This document shows, piece by piece, positions 54,390 through 64,000 of a stretch of 64,000 nucleotides of DNA. The stretch lies in contig NC_064543.1 in assembly GCF_023856365.1 (NCBI RefSeq), positions 3,679,952 to 3,743,951 of the forward strand, given 5' to 3'. This stretch comes from Brienomyrus brachyistius. Its lineage: Eukaryota > Chordata > Actinopteri > Osteoglossiformes > Mormyridae. The notes under the pieces are model-generated. The model was not told the DNA's origin. It saw only the letters and a program-made list of their open reading frames with translations, and ran no database searches. The position numbers were made by a program, and so were the translations under genes. Numbering within the stretch: the stretch's first letter is position 1; every line of letters starts with the position of its first letter.

Positions 54390-55175
54390 ATGTGTTTAAT
54401 TATATAAAATATTCGACTGAATCAATAACCAAAAGCAAAGTCTGATTTGTGTTAAATATGGAATAAATAAGGGACCTGTGTCAGTTTCGAGTTATTTCAG
54501 AGTTATAGTTGTGTTTGTTTTCTGTGGAAGGCTGCCAAAAACATTTGTCCACTTCTGTAACTGTCCTTAAAAAAGTAGATAATGACTTCCAGTGGTTGTG
54601 GATAAGATAACTTCGTACATTTACTTACATGCACATAAATAACGGCTTATAAAATCTCTGACTCTACAGGAGATCTTCAGGTACATGATTCGGAGACATG
54701 CTCAAAAATAAAATTGAGGCTAGTTTCCCAGAATTGAGTCTGCAGTTTGAGGCAGAATAGTCTCTCCATCTATCACAGCAAACTTGAATGAATTTAACAG
54801 TCACTTACATCATGGAAACCATGGTGTTCATATTAGCTTTTACAGCTTTTGGGGACTATTTTAAGATCTTTACTGAATAAATACTGGAAAATATTTTCAG
54901 TTCGTTGTTTCCGGAAAGCTTTGCCAGGACAAATGTTGTCACTGTGTCAGCCTGTTTTATTTTGGTGTGTTCTAACTGAATCGCCTCGAGCCCATTTTAT
55001 AGGTGCCAGGTTCGGGTAGGTTTTGAATATCTGCCCATCTGTGTAGCCCGAAGTATAATTTTGTCCAGCTGCGCTCTCCTAAGTAAGATAAAAGGTCATG
55101 CCTCTGTCCACTTTCACATTGCCGACATCACACACCAGACCTCAGCAAATTCCACACTTCCAAGATCAGACTCCA
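54390..55175. other. Intergenic stretch, nothing recognised
   Basis: AT-rich sequence without recognisable exons or repeats. The last 40 bases grade into a degenerate copy of the minisatellite unit that follows. Confidence 0.5.
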
Positions 55176-55180
55176 CATAC

Positions 55181-56110
55181 CAAGTCCTTGTTCAGCCCTA
55201 AAATCCTACGTGAGATCACACACTGCACACCAAGTCCCTGTTCAGCCCTAAAATCCTACATGAGATCACACACTGCACACCAAGTCCCTGTTCAGCCCTA
55301 AAATCCTACATGAGATCACACACTGCACACCAAGCCCCTGTTCAGCCCTAAAATCCTACATGAGATCACACACCGCACACCAAGTCCTTGTTCAGCCCTA
55401 AAATCCTACATGAGGTCACACACCACACGCCAAGCCCCTGTTCAGCCCTAAAATCCTACATGAGGTCACACACCACACGCCAAGCCCCTGTTCAGCCCTA
55501 AAATCCTACATGAGATCACACACTGCACACCAAGTCCTTGTTCAGCCCTAAAATCCTACATGAGGTCACACACCACACGCCAAGCCCCTGTTCAGCCCTA
55601 AAATACTAAGTGAGATCACACACCGCGCACCAAGCCCCTGTTCAGCCCTAAAATACTAAGTGATTTCACACACCGCGCACCAAGTCCCTGTTCAGCCGTA
55701 AAATCCTACGTGAGATCACACACTGCACACCAAGTCCCTGTTCAGCTCTAAAATCCTACGTGAGATCACACACTGCACACCAAGCCCCTGTTCAGCCCTA
55801 AAATACTAAGTGATTTCACACACCGCGCACCAAGTCCCTGTTCAGCCGTAAAATCCTACGTGAGATCACACACTGCACACCAAGTCCCTGTTCAGCCGTA
55901 AAATCCTACGTGAGATCACACACTGCACACCAAGCCCCTGTTCAGCCCTAAAATCCTAGGTGAGATCACACACTGCACACCAAGCCCCTGTTCAGCCCTA
56001 AAATCCTAGGTGAGATCACACACTGCACACCAAGCCCCTGTTCAGCCCCAAGGTCCTGAGATCACACATCATACAACAGGCCTCTGTTCAGCCCCAAAGT
56101 ACAAAGTGAG
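55181..56110. repeat. 50-bp minisatellite, 17 exact-length copies plus decayed ends
   Basis: The unit begins CAAGTCCCTGTTCAGCCCTA and ends GATCACACACTGCACAC-type. It starts every 50 bases from 55181 to 55981 (17 copies, no indels), followed by two copies with deletions to about 56110. Variants differ at a few sites (CCTACA/CCTACG/CCTAGG/ACTAAG; CACTGCACAC/CACCACACGC/CACCGCGCAC). Any reading frame across it is not maintained. Confidence 0.95.
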
Positions 56111-56499
56111 ATCACAACCAAAAACATACTTGATGCCAAAAGTGTCAAGCATCCAGGCAATGAGTAAGAATTAACATTCCTGTAATACTGCTTTTGTTAC
56201 ATGTGCACTTTAAAAGGATAGTACAAATTACAGTTCAGCTTCTACTGTTCTGCTGGGGAAAGCTATTATATGCCAAGCTTTGCTTAGGGGCCACTCCGTT
56301 ACTACACAACTGCGGGGAACGTTAATTTAATTTACCCTGACCGTTCAATTTTACGCACAACCTACTTTCATATAACTTGCTGTTTTCCACGTCTGCAGAA
56401 AAACGTGTTGCGCTAATATTACAATTACAGCTGTCAAACAATTTGTAAATTATATTAAGTGCGACACGGCAGTCTTTGCGCACTGCAGGAAAGCGGGGT

Positions 56500-56755
56500 A
56501 AACGGTACTGCGTCGTCAGACGGACCCTCAATGGGCGGAGATTTCCTAGTCGGAGGCTGGTCCCTCTAACTTCCAAGAGGTGTTGGAAAAGCCAAAAACT
56601 GGAGACGTGTCAGCAAATATGGCGTATTTACATGCTGGACTGTAGGCTCTCGCAGGTCGGCTGTGAGTCTGAAAGCGGAGGTAATGTGAAGCTGCCTGAC
56701 TTCAGGACTGGAAGAAGCGCAAGAAGTCTCCGCATCGCTCATCTCGCTGCAGACG
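56500..56755 (+). promoter_or_regulatory. Probable promoter and untranslated first exon of a downstream gene
   Basis: After about 3.8 kb of repeat-rich AT sequence, the composition shifts to CpG-bearing sequence (GGGCGGAG, CGTCGTCAGACGG, CGCATCGCTCATCTCGCTG). It ends in a consensus donor GACG/GTGAGC at 56755/56756. The ATG at 56619 gives only seven codons, so the exon would be mainly 5'UTR. In mammals CPNE2 follows NLRC5 in the same direction, making it one candidate, but no copine coding exon is visible to 64000, so the gene is not named. Confidence 0.45.
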
Positions 56756-57117
56756 GTGAGCCGCGGCACCGAGGCGTTTGCTGCCAATTTACATTCTCGG
56801 CATGATTCTCCGTATTAAGTGGCTACTTGCTGTTAGTTGTGCAATAAGAAATGCCGTTATTTTTTATAAAAGAAGAAGACAACAATTTACAGAGAAGCTG
56901 AAATAGTACATATGTGTAGATTCCCAGCGGGGAAGAGAGTCGCAAGTTCGACTTTCGCATGGATGATGAACATTTTTTAAGAGTTTAAAGAATGTCTGCG
57001 TTTCTAAGAGAATCCGTGAAACTGACAGTGGAGTCTTAATGTATAGCCGCTCAGATCTCATAAACGCTTTGTAAGTGTGATTCCTTTTAAATGCGGCTGG
57101 CAGAAATGTACTGTTCG

Positions 57118-57119
57118 TG

Positions 57120-57162
<43 letters not shown>

Positions 57163-57209
57163 TAATAATAGCTATAATAACAATATTAACAAGAGCTGCA
57201 ATTGCAATA

Positions 57210-57240
<31 letters not shown>

Positions 57241-57243
57241 TGG
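57118..57243. repeat. (TAA)n microsatellite, interrupted
   Basis: Two (AAT)n runs, about 57118-57162 and 57212-57243, are separated by a 50-base interruption. The poly-asparagine open frame across it is a composition artefact. Confidence 0.9.
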
Positions 57244-58044
57244 TAAAATACTTGACGAGTTCGGGGTAAGCCTCTATTCACACGTATAATAGAGGAGTTG
57301 ACCCAATAATCATCAAGATATGGGTCTCCGTAGTAAATGGAGAAGATGAAGCAAATGAAGTGGCTTCAGAAGACTTTGTGGACTTAAGACCTACTGACGG
57401 CATGTTAAACTCGCAGGCGGATGCTGCTGCTGTTTCTACGGGGTAGCGGGAATGTAACTAGGCTACTGTTATGCAATGCAGTTAATATCGATTTACTGAG
57501 TAATACAGTTAGTTTTAAGGCAGTTGAGTCCTCCCCCTTTTCCTCCTTTTCAGAGACTGCAGTGTGCAAAGGACACTTTAGGAAACTATACACAGATGTT
57601 TTCCGCTGGCTTTTCTGGTGTAACTAATTTCCATCCTGTTTGCCAGCAGTACCACCCTTTTAGCCAAAGCAGGTATTCATGCTACATGACTGGGGCGTTT
57701 GTTAGCAGTCAGCGTGGTTGTGAGCAGACGTACTCCCAGCTAGCATGCATGTACCTTGTGTCTGCACTGGAGCTTAGCGCGTGACTGACCCAAATACCGT
57801 CAGTTTCGGCGGTTCCAGTGACCAGTTGATGTTAAATGTTGTCCTCTATCTAGCACCACAGCGTAGGTGTTTATTTTAACTTGTTAAGAATTTATGGCTC
57901 TTCCTGCTTCTTGAGGCAAAAATTTTGGTATCACCTGAAGGGCAAAGTGACGTGTCCACAAAAATCTCTTAGGTGTTCCATGTGATTAAAAATTTAATTT
58001 AGGATACATTTCTCCAAAGCAATGAACAATTGAGAAATCACGGT

Positions 58045-58195
58045 TAACCAGTCACTGGGACCATTGGGGGTTAAGGGCTCTGCTCAAGGGCCCACCAGTA
58101 AAATTACTTTGCCAAACGCAGGGTTTGAACTGGACATCTTATGATCACAGGCACAGCGTGCTAATTCACTGAGCTACACGCCGCCCCCAACGAGT
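58045..58195 (-). repeat. tRNA-derived SINE, family C, antisense
   Basis: Read on the minus strand it has GGCGTGTAGCTCAGTGAATT (A-box part) and CCAGTTCAAACCCTGCG (B-box part) at tRNA spacing, followed by GGGCCCTTGAGCAGAGCCCT. A related copy is at 63570-63725. Confidence 0.7.
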
Positions 58196-58763
58196 GTCCA
58201 AACAGCTCCCTAATGCAGCAGCATTAGAGCTTCTGTGGCTCATTGGCTGAGCTACTGGTTCTGTACAGTCCTACAATTCCCAGTGAGTATTTTGCCATCT
58301 GTACCTGTTCCTTCTGGAGAGTAGTCTGTGTCTGACCCAGATGCGGCTGGTAAAAATATAGTGAAAAATGCCGTATTAGGGAACAATAAAAGAATTTGTG
58401 TCTGACAACCCAAATTTTCAAAACCTCTGTTGCCTGTTTTTCATGCTCCTTGCCCGACTATTTCAGGCTAATGGCAGCTCCTTTCTCACATCTCTCAAAG
58501 TGTCTGATTTCTCACTCAGGGTTTCAGGGTGTATTTGTTGGAATCGAGGCCTTTCTGGGGTGGAGATGTGAAGCGAGTCTTCCCTTCAGCACGAAAGCTG
58601 TCTTCTGCTTCCCGTAGGGTCACAGTTTGCTTCTGCAGGACGTCCCTAGTGGTTATGTTCTCTCAGTCATCTTTTAAGAAGGCTGACAAACTATAGCAGC
58701 AAATGAGAGAGTTGGTGCCCAGGTATACAGAATGGATATCAGAGTTTTCCCATGTGTATGTGA

Positions 58764-58784
58764 CACACACACACACACACACAC
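58764..58784. repeat. (CA)n microsatellite
   Basis: A short uninterrupted CA run. Confidence 0.8.
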
Positions 58785-60569
58785 TCCTGCATGTACATTC
58801 TTGTGCACACACACATACACATTTGCATTCTCCTTCCTCTGTACCTGACTCCAACGCCGATTTCTCACTGGAGTTTCACTCTGTGGCTATTTAAAGCGAA
58901 GTCCTCAACCCAGCTACCGCTTAACCTTCTCACAACACAGCTACAACATTGTGGTAATGTGATTGCACTGTATTTAAGGACATTGTGTTTTAGGTCGGTT
59001 AGTTGATGGACTCTTTCTGTTTTTAATGTCTGTTCGGGGACTAGAACAGAGTGTTAGAATAATGGACAGAGGCTGGTGTGATTAAAGAACTGTACTTAAT
59101 CCCAGACGTTCAGCAGAATAAATGCATATTCAAGCTCTTAGAAGTCTTTTGGATGATTTTCTAATTAGACACTACAAATAAATGGGGCCTGTCTCGGAAT
59201 GTATCATATCAGGTCAATGTCATAAATCTGGCATACAGTGGAAGGTGTGAGATCTCCAACACAGCACATGTCCTTTCTCTATACCAGTCACTCTGCTTCC
59301 ATCAGGAGCTCTCAGCTCAGTTTTGTGGGGAAAGGATGTTCAGTAAGGGTGTTTCCATCTTGCAGGTTCTGTTTTGCGTTAGGGGTGGATTTTCTCAAAG
59401 AGGAAGCGAGGGTTTAGCGGCACGTGGGCAGTGTGGCTTGCCGTCTGGCAGCAAAGGGAAAGTTGGGCTCGAGGAGGAACGACATAAGTATGTCTTTGTA
59501 GGGGTGTGTGTATGAGGTGTGCTTCTGTTTGTGTCTTTGACAAGCTGAGTGGCTCTGGGAGACGTGAGGTCTGAGTCCAGACACAGCTTCATTCAGAGTT
59601 TCCGGCTGTTAGGGTGCAGGTGCTGGGTTCTGATCTGGTAAAGGTTCCACCCATGTACTGTCCAGAAGATATGGAATAGAAGGACTGTCATTTGACTGTT
59701 AGTTTTTTATTTTAAACCAGCTGTTTTAAATGTATTTATTTGTCAAAATCACTGTCATAAAATAACAAGATGCATGCCTTTCAGAGAAATTCCTTTTCCA
59801 CCTGATAGTTGGTTCAAATAACTGTTCAAGGAGGCATTTTGAAATGAAATGTGCCGTTAGTGTTAATCTACTAGATTCAGTATTGGTGTTGGCAGGAGAA
59901 GGGTGGGTCCATCTTACTTCGTCATTTGGTTCGGTCTTGGTCTTTCTGTCTTTCTCATTCCCCCAGCAGGTCTGGTACAGTGTCTGCCTTCCGTCAGTCT
60001 TCAGTCCTGCAGTACTGGGATTAGTGATAAACCACTAAACTTAGGGTTGGGTTGTGGACAGTTTCTTCATCATTCTCTTGCACATCGTGGTCTCCTGTGA
60101 GAGAAAGGGTGCAGATTGTGGTCTGTAGTGTATGAGTTCTCTGTAAATCTCCTTTCCCTACATTGTGTTTTTTTTTTTTGCTATAACCCATTTGGATATT
60201 TATAATCTATTCCGTCAATCCATCTGTTTCAAGATGGTGCCCTGGAGGCATAACGTGGTACGTGCTTCGTGTTTGAGTTTTGGTTAATTTATGTTTCAAA
60301 ATCAAACTACTTGCATAAAAACAACTGTCAGTAGCTACTGAACAGATATAAATTACATGGATAATTTGATTGACACAACATGAATGAATGAATATTTTCT
60401 TATTAGGGGAATTATCTAATGCAAGCCAATGACAGTTGCTTCAAATGTACTGTCTGGGAAGCATTTGAAATTGATTGCGGCTCCCTGGATATCTATACAG
60501 GCACAGTGATGTCATACATTTGGTCTCCACAAAAAACTGTCATCAGACATCAGCAGTGAACATTGATTT

Positions 60570-60860
60570 CCAAGGAAATAGTAGCACTTGTGTAGGAAGG
60601 AGTGGCGCATTAGCAGAGAGAAGAATGTTTACAAGGCAAAGAGCTTGTTGGAAATTATCAATGCATTCTGGTCCTCCCTCTCAGACAAGCTCAGTCAGTT
60701 CTGTGCACGCTTTGACAGTGATGGATTATCCCGCCGCTCTCTACAGCCACCTCCTCCACCATTCACCATTCAGAAGAACAATATGAAGAACAATTATATC
60801 AAAAGGAAAGTTGCAGGTCTGGATCAGCTCCACTCTGCTTAGTGAGATCTTTGACACCTT
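60570..60860 (+). pseudogene. LINE (L2/Rex1-like) ORF2 remnant
   Basis: One frame reads KSLLEIINAFWSSLSDKLSQ then CARFDSD, and further on KVAGLDQLHSA. This recalls the region of L2/Rex1-type ORF2 just before the reverse-transcriptase domain (…YARFD…KAAGPD…). Stops follow immediately, and no full domain is present. Confidence 0.5.
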
Positions 60861-61214
60861 ATTATAAAAGTGCTAAAATAGTCTATTATCATCCCAGAGT
60901 GATCCAAGATTCTATCTGCACTTTATGTCTGCATTTGAATTTCCTCTTAGCATCAATGAGATCATATTAAAATCAGATTTTTATTCACAAAGTACAAAAA
61001 GTACAAGGGATCTGTTCTGGGGCTGGTGTTGGCATGAAATATACAATTAAACGTAGAATCAAGACAAGTTAAAACAAAACAATTAACAGTAGAAGTATAA
61101 TAGAAGTAGAAAAATGCCAAATAAAAGATGTGCAAATGAGGAACTTGTGGACAACCAAATATAGGATACAAAGAGCTCGGGGTATGAGCACATAACCTTA
61201 TGAGGTCAATAGCA

Positions 61215-61420
61215 GTATGATACTGAGGGTGGGTGATTGGATATGGAGCAGTGGTTCTCCTGGGTTGTTATTTAGGAGGACAATGGCCCAGGGGAAGAAG
61301 CTCTTCAGGTGGTGGATAGGCCTTGTCTTCAATGCTCTTACTCTTAACTTTTGCCGAGAAGGGAGATGTTGGAAGAGGAATTGACCACGGTGCAAGCAGT
61401 CAGACATCATTTTCTTAGTC
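61215..61420. repeat. Possible retroelement remnant
   Basis: GGCCCAGGGGAAGAAGCTCT and TCAGGTGGTGGATAGGCCT resemble a sequence often seen at the ends of fish non-LTR elements. No coding capacity; assignment weak. Confidence 0.35.
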
Positions 61421-61644
61421 TTGGTCCTTTATCTTTGATTTCTACAGGTCTTCAAGAGGAGGGTGCTGACAGCCAATGACCCTCCCCACACATTGCGCAT
61501 TTCGCTATAATCTCCTCTTAGAGTGCAATGATACAGAGCCCAGTCTGAAAGAAATAGAGGAATAATTTATTCTGTTACGAACATGTAAAACTTATCAAGG
61601 TTTGAGACAGCTTGAATTTTTTTAGCTGTATACTTTACAGATTG

Positions 61645-62292
61645 TAGTGGTGCACCGATGTGTTGACCAATACAGATAACAGATATATATTTTTGTCTAA
61701 TATCACCTGCACAGATAACTGACTAACCTTTGAGCCACATGCCTGAGCGGGCAGGGAGGAGCTTGCTGGCATAGATTAGCACGGTGTTTCCCAACCCAGT
61801 CCTTGGGGAACCCCGGACAGTCCACATTTTTGCTCCCTCCCAGCTCCCAGCCAATCAGGAACACCGAATACCTGGTACAGGTGCGCTGGGAGCTGAAACA
61901 AAAACGTGGACTGTCTGGGGTTCTCCAAAGACTGGGTTGAGTAACACTGGATTAGCGGAATGAGGTTACACCGCTTTTTATTTTGTGGAAAATGAAAGAG
62001 CGATCTGTGGGCTAGATTTAATAATATTTTTAAAAATTGCAGACTGTATATAAGTGTTTCATACTGTACTTTGAGGCCTCTTCTAAGTGGCAAATGGAGA
62101 CGAATTTCCTCGCCCTCTGCTATAGGAAATGGCTGATCACCCGATGCAGTCTTCTCCAATATCTTAGTATTTATGCCTTTAGCGCTGGTGTGGATAACTG
62201 TTGAATGTTGATAAAATTTTTACATTTCCCGGCAATATTGGACTGATGCCAATATTGTTATTTTTAATGAATACCGATGTCGTGCATCTCTA
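61645..62292. mobile_element. hAT-like non-autonomous element with a nested foldback
   Basis: The left end GTGGTGCACCGATG and right end CATCGG-type inverted ACCGATGTCGTGCATCTC match the (C)AGAGATGCACCGAT terminus common to fish hAT MITEs. The sub-terminal parts also pair (ACCAATACAGATAACAG against TTGTTATTTTTAATGAAT). It contains the foldback at 61779-61950. Confidence 0.65.
61779..61950. mobile_element. Foldback MITE, family F, copy 2 (nested)
   Basis: GTTTCCCAACCCAGTCCTTG pairs with AAGACTGGGTTGAGTAACAC. The centre carries AGCTCCCAGCCAATCAGGA, the same element as at 44961-45136, inserted inside a hAT-like element. Confidence 0.8.
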
Positions 62293-62324
62293 AAAAAATC
62301 ACTCAAATATTTATAGTAAACCCA

Positions 62325-62520
62325 GAGGGTTTGGGTTAGGATCTGTGCCTGTGTTGTGTGTTTGAGTCCCAGCAGAGAAATCACATTCCTGTTGGGCCCT
62401 TGAGTGAGGCCCTTAATCTCAACTGCTCCAGGGTTGCTGGATGTCGGCTGACAGTCCATGGAGCAAAAATGTTGACTGTCTGTGGGTCCCAGGTACTGGA
62501 TTGGGAAACACTGATCTATA
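62325..62520 (+). repeat. tRNA-derived SINE, family C, degenerate
   Basis: GTGTGTTTGAGTCCCAGCAG (B box) and GGGCCCTTGAGTGAGGCCCT (body motif) follow the order seen in family C. Confidence 0.5.
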
Positions 62521-62589
62521 TGTACCTATGCCACAGACTCATCTGCTGAAGATGCTGTTCACCTGGCACTCCATCACACACCACATCAC

Positions 62590-63240
62590 CTGGAGTCACC
62601 TATGCCTGTGTCCTATTTATAGACTTCAGTTTCAGCTTTCAATACAATCATCTGTCTGCTAAGGACCAGAGACACAGAAACAATGAAGAAACTAGAGCAT
62701 ATTGTATCCAAGGCATTAAATATCATAGCATTTAAGGTTTCATCAGGGTGCTCCCACTGGACTGAGACAATTGCACTACTTGCGGTGGATTCGTCATTGA
62801 CGTCTTTCATCTAGTTTAACCACCTTTTTCACACTGTCCCCTTCAGCAGACACAACATGTCACTGACCTCCAAAAATCACACTCAGCAGCTGTGTCTACA
62901 TTTTTGTGGATAGAGACTAAGTCTAACCATTGTAACATTACTGCATATGTATACTTTCTATATTGCACTCTTTGCATTTCTGCATTGTAAATGCTGCACA
63001 CTGCTTTGAATTTTACAGTATTTATTGTATTCTATACAATACTATACTACATCCTAAATTCTATTCGCTGTATCCACACATGCAGCCGTCGTGAATGTTT
63101 TATTCTCTGTGAATGTCTTCGTTCTTTGCACTGCGCTGGACCAAATCCAAGTACCGCCAACAGCATCTGCATCTTGAGCTTCCAGTTTTCTCATTTTTTT
63201 TTTCTGTCCTCTTGGTTTGTTTCTTGAGGGAATGCAGTTC
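62590..63240 (+). pseudogene. LINE (L2/Rex1-like) 3' remnant
   Basis: CTATTTATAGACTTCAGTTT then CAGCTTTCAATACAATCAT encodes, with a one-base slip, the reverse-transcriptase motif FIDFSSAFNTI typical of L2/Rex1-type LINEs. It is followed by a low-complexity 3' tail (TTGCACTCTTTGCATTTCTG, TATTGTATTCTATACAATAC). Broken and short. Confidence 0.6.
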
Positions 63241-63569
63241 ATGCAGAATGACATGTGCCACCATATGTTTGTTTTCACTGCCATTTCATGTATTAAATGT
63301 GCGGGTAGGTTTTTATTTAAAATCCTATATATGATTTCTTCTCCAGCATAAATGTGGACACTTTTCATGTAGATATTTGCATATAGACAAATTATAAAGT
63401 TCTTGGTCATTTTTTTAATTGTATTCTATTCTGTTCTGTTCAGGCCTTTGTTTTGGGGTAGGCATAATTTATGATTTTATTTTTATGTAATCATTATATG
63501 GAATATTTTATGATTGTCCTTTTGCATTCAGTTTAAAGTTTCCCTTATTTGCATTTGACATTTATTCAT

Positions 63570-63725
63570 TTACAGTTGAGAATTCAGGGTCAGCCAATAC
63601 CTGGAGCGATTTGGGTTAAGGGCCTTACTCAAGGGCCCAATGGTGAAATCTCTTTGCCAACCACAGGATTTGAACTGGCAGCCTTCCAATCACAGGCACA
63701 GAGTCCTAGCCCAGAGAGCCTCCCT
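63570..63725 (-). repeat. tRNA-derived SINE, family C, antisense
   Basis: GGGCCTTACTCAAGGGCCCA and CCACAGGATTTGAACTGGCA (antisense B box) match the copy at 58045-58195. Confidence 0.65.
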
Positions 63726-64000
63726 ACCACTTATTCCTTAGGCATTATCTGGAGTACCCCCTTGTGGCCACTGCCTTAAATAGAATCACATTGCCTTCAT
63801 CAAAATACAGCTTTTCCATGCAGTATCTGTGGAATTTGGAATTTTGGGAAGCTGTGATTAAAATTTAAATGTGTGTTTGGGATGGATTTTTTTTTACCTT
63901 TGAGTGTGTGTTTAATCTTCCACTGGAATGTGGGCCAATTTTCGTGAAAAAATTTTAATGCTTAAATGCTTTTAATGCTTTAATGTTTCAGTGCTAAAAA

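Larger units (their letters stand above)
56760..64000. other. Putative first intron or intergenic; repeats only
   Basis: No coding exon is supported on either strand. The stretch holds a (TAA)n microsatellite (57118-57243), a (CA)n (58764-58784), three tRNA-derived SINE pieces, LINE remnants (60570-60860, 61215-61420 and 62590-63240) and a hAT-like element with a nested foldback (61645-62292). If 56755 is a real donor, all of this is a first intron longer than 7.2 kb. Confidence 0.5.

Noticed and set aside
55098..56110. CRISPR-like array
   Set aside because: The 50-bp units are contiguous with no unique spacers, and the genome is eukaryotic. It is a minisatellite.
57077..57289. Poly-asparagine open frame
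   Set aside because: It is a translated (AAT)n microsatellite without conserved flanks.

Overview
The window is vertebrate nuclear DNA, almost certainly from a ray-finned (teleost-type) fish. It has multi-exon genes with GT-AG introns and dense tRNA-derived SINEs, foldback MITEs, Tc1-like and hAT-like elements. The 60-residue, 20-cysteine metallothionein is of the fish type. All four recognisable genes lie on the + strand. Gene identities come from translating the exons and comparing them with remembered family members; no search was run.

Layout: (1) 1-6591 is the 3' half of cbfb (core-binding factor beta). Three coding exons are visible, the earlier exons lie upstream of the window, and the 3'UTR runs to somewhere between about 7.4 and 8.2 kb. 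(2) 8.2-10.4 kb is an AT-rich spacer leading into a compact metallothionein gene (10548-11104) with TATA, AP-1 and metal-response motifs. (3) 12.2-22.7 kb is a complete nup93: 21 coding exons joining without a frame break into 820 aa. (4) 22.7-26.5 kb is intergenic and repeat-bearing. (5) 26525-52693 is a complete nlrc5: 47 coding exons and 1833 aa, made of a death-fold-like N-terminus, an NLS-like basic patch, a NACHT NTPase encoded mostly by one 1687-nt exon, and a long leucine-rich-repeat array. (6) 53-56.1 kb holds a foldback element, a decayed Tc1-like transposon and a 50-bp minisatellite of 17 exact-length copies. (7) 56.5-56.76 kb looks like the promoter and untranslated first exon of another + strand gene. 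The rest, to 64 kb, holds SINEs, LINE remnants and a hAT-like element with a second foldback nested inside it, with no coding exon that I can support.

The genes do not form a pathway. CBFB is a Runx partner, MT buffers zinc and copper, Nup93 is a nuclear-pore scaffold and NLRC5 activates MHC class I genes. The most notable structure is in nlrc5. Every LRR exon has the same splice phase and a length divisible by three. The exon lengths also fall into a higher-order pattern: runs of 84-nt exons, then a 90/87-nt exon, then short non-LRR exons. The LRR region therefore reads as about seven duplicated super-modules. Other items worth a second look are a perfect 39-bp foldback in a cbfb intron, a possible upstream start exon for nup93, an overlapping upstream ATG at nlrc5, the minisatellite with its internal 150-bp duplication, and two consensus-perfect CTCF core motifs.
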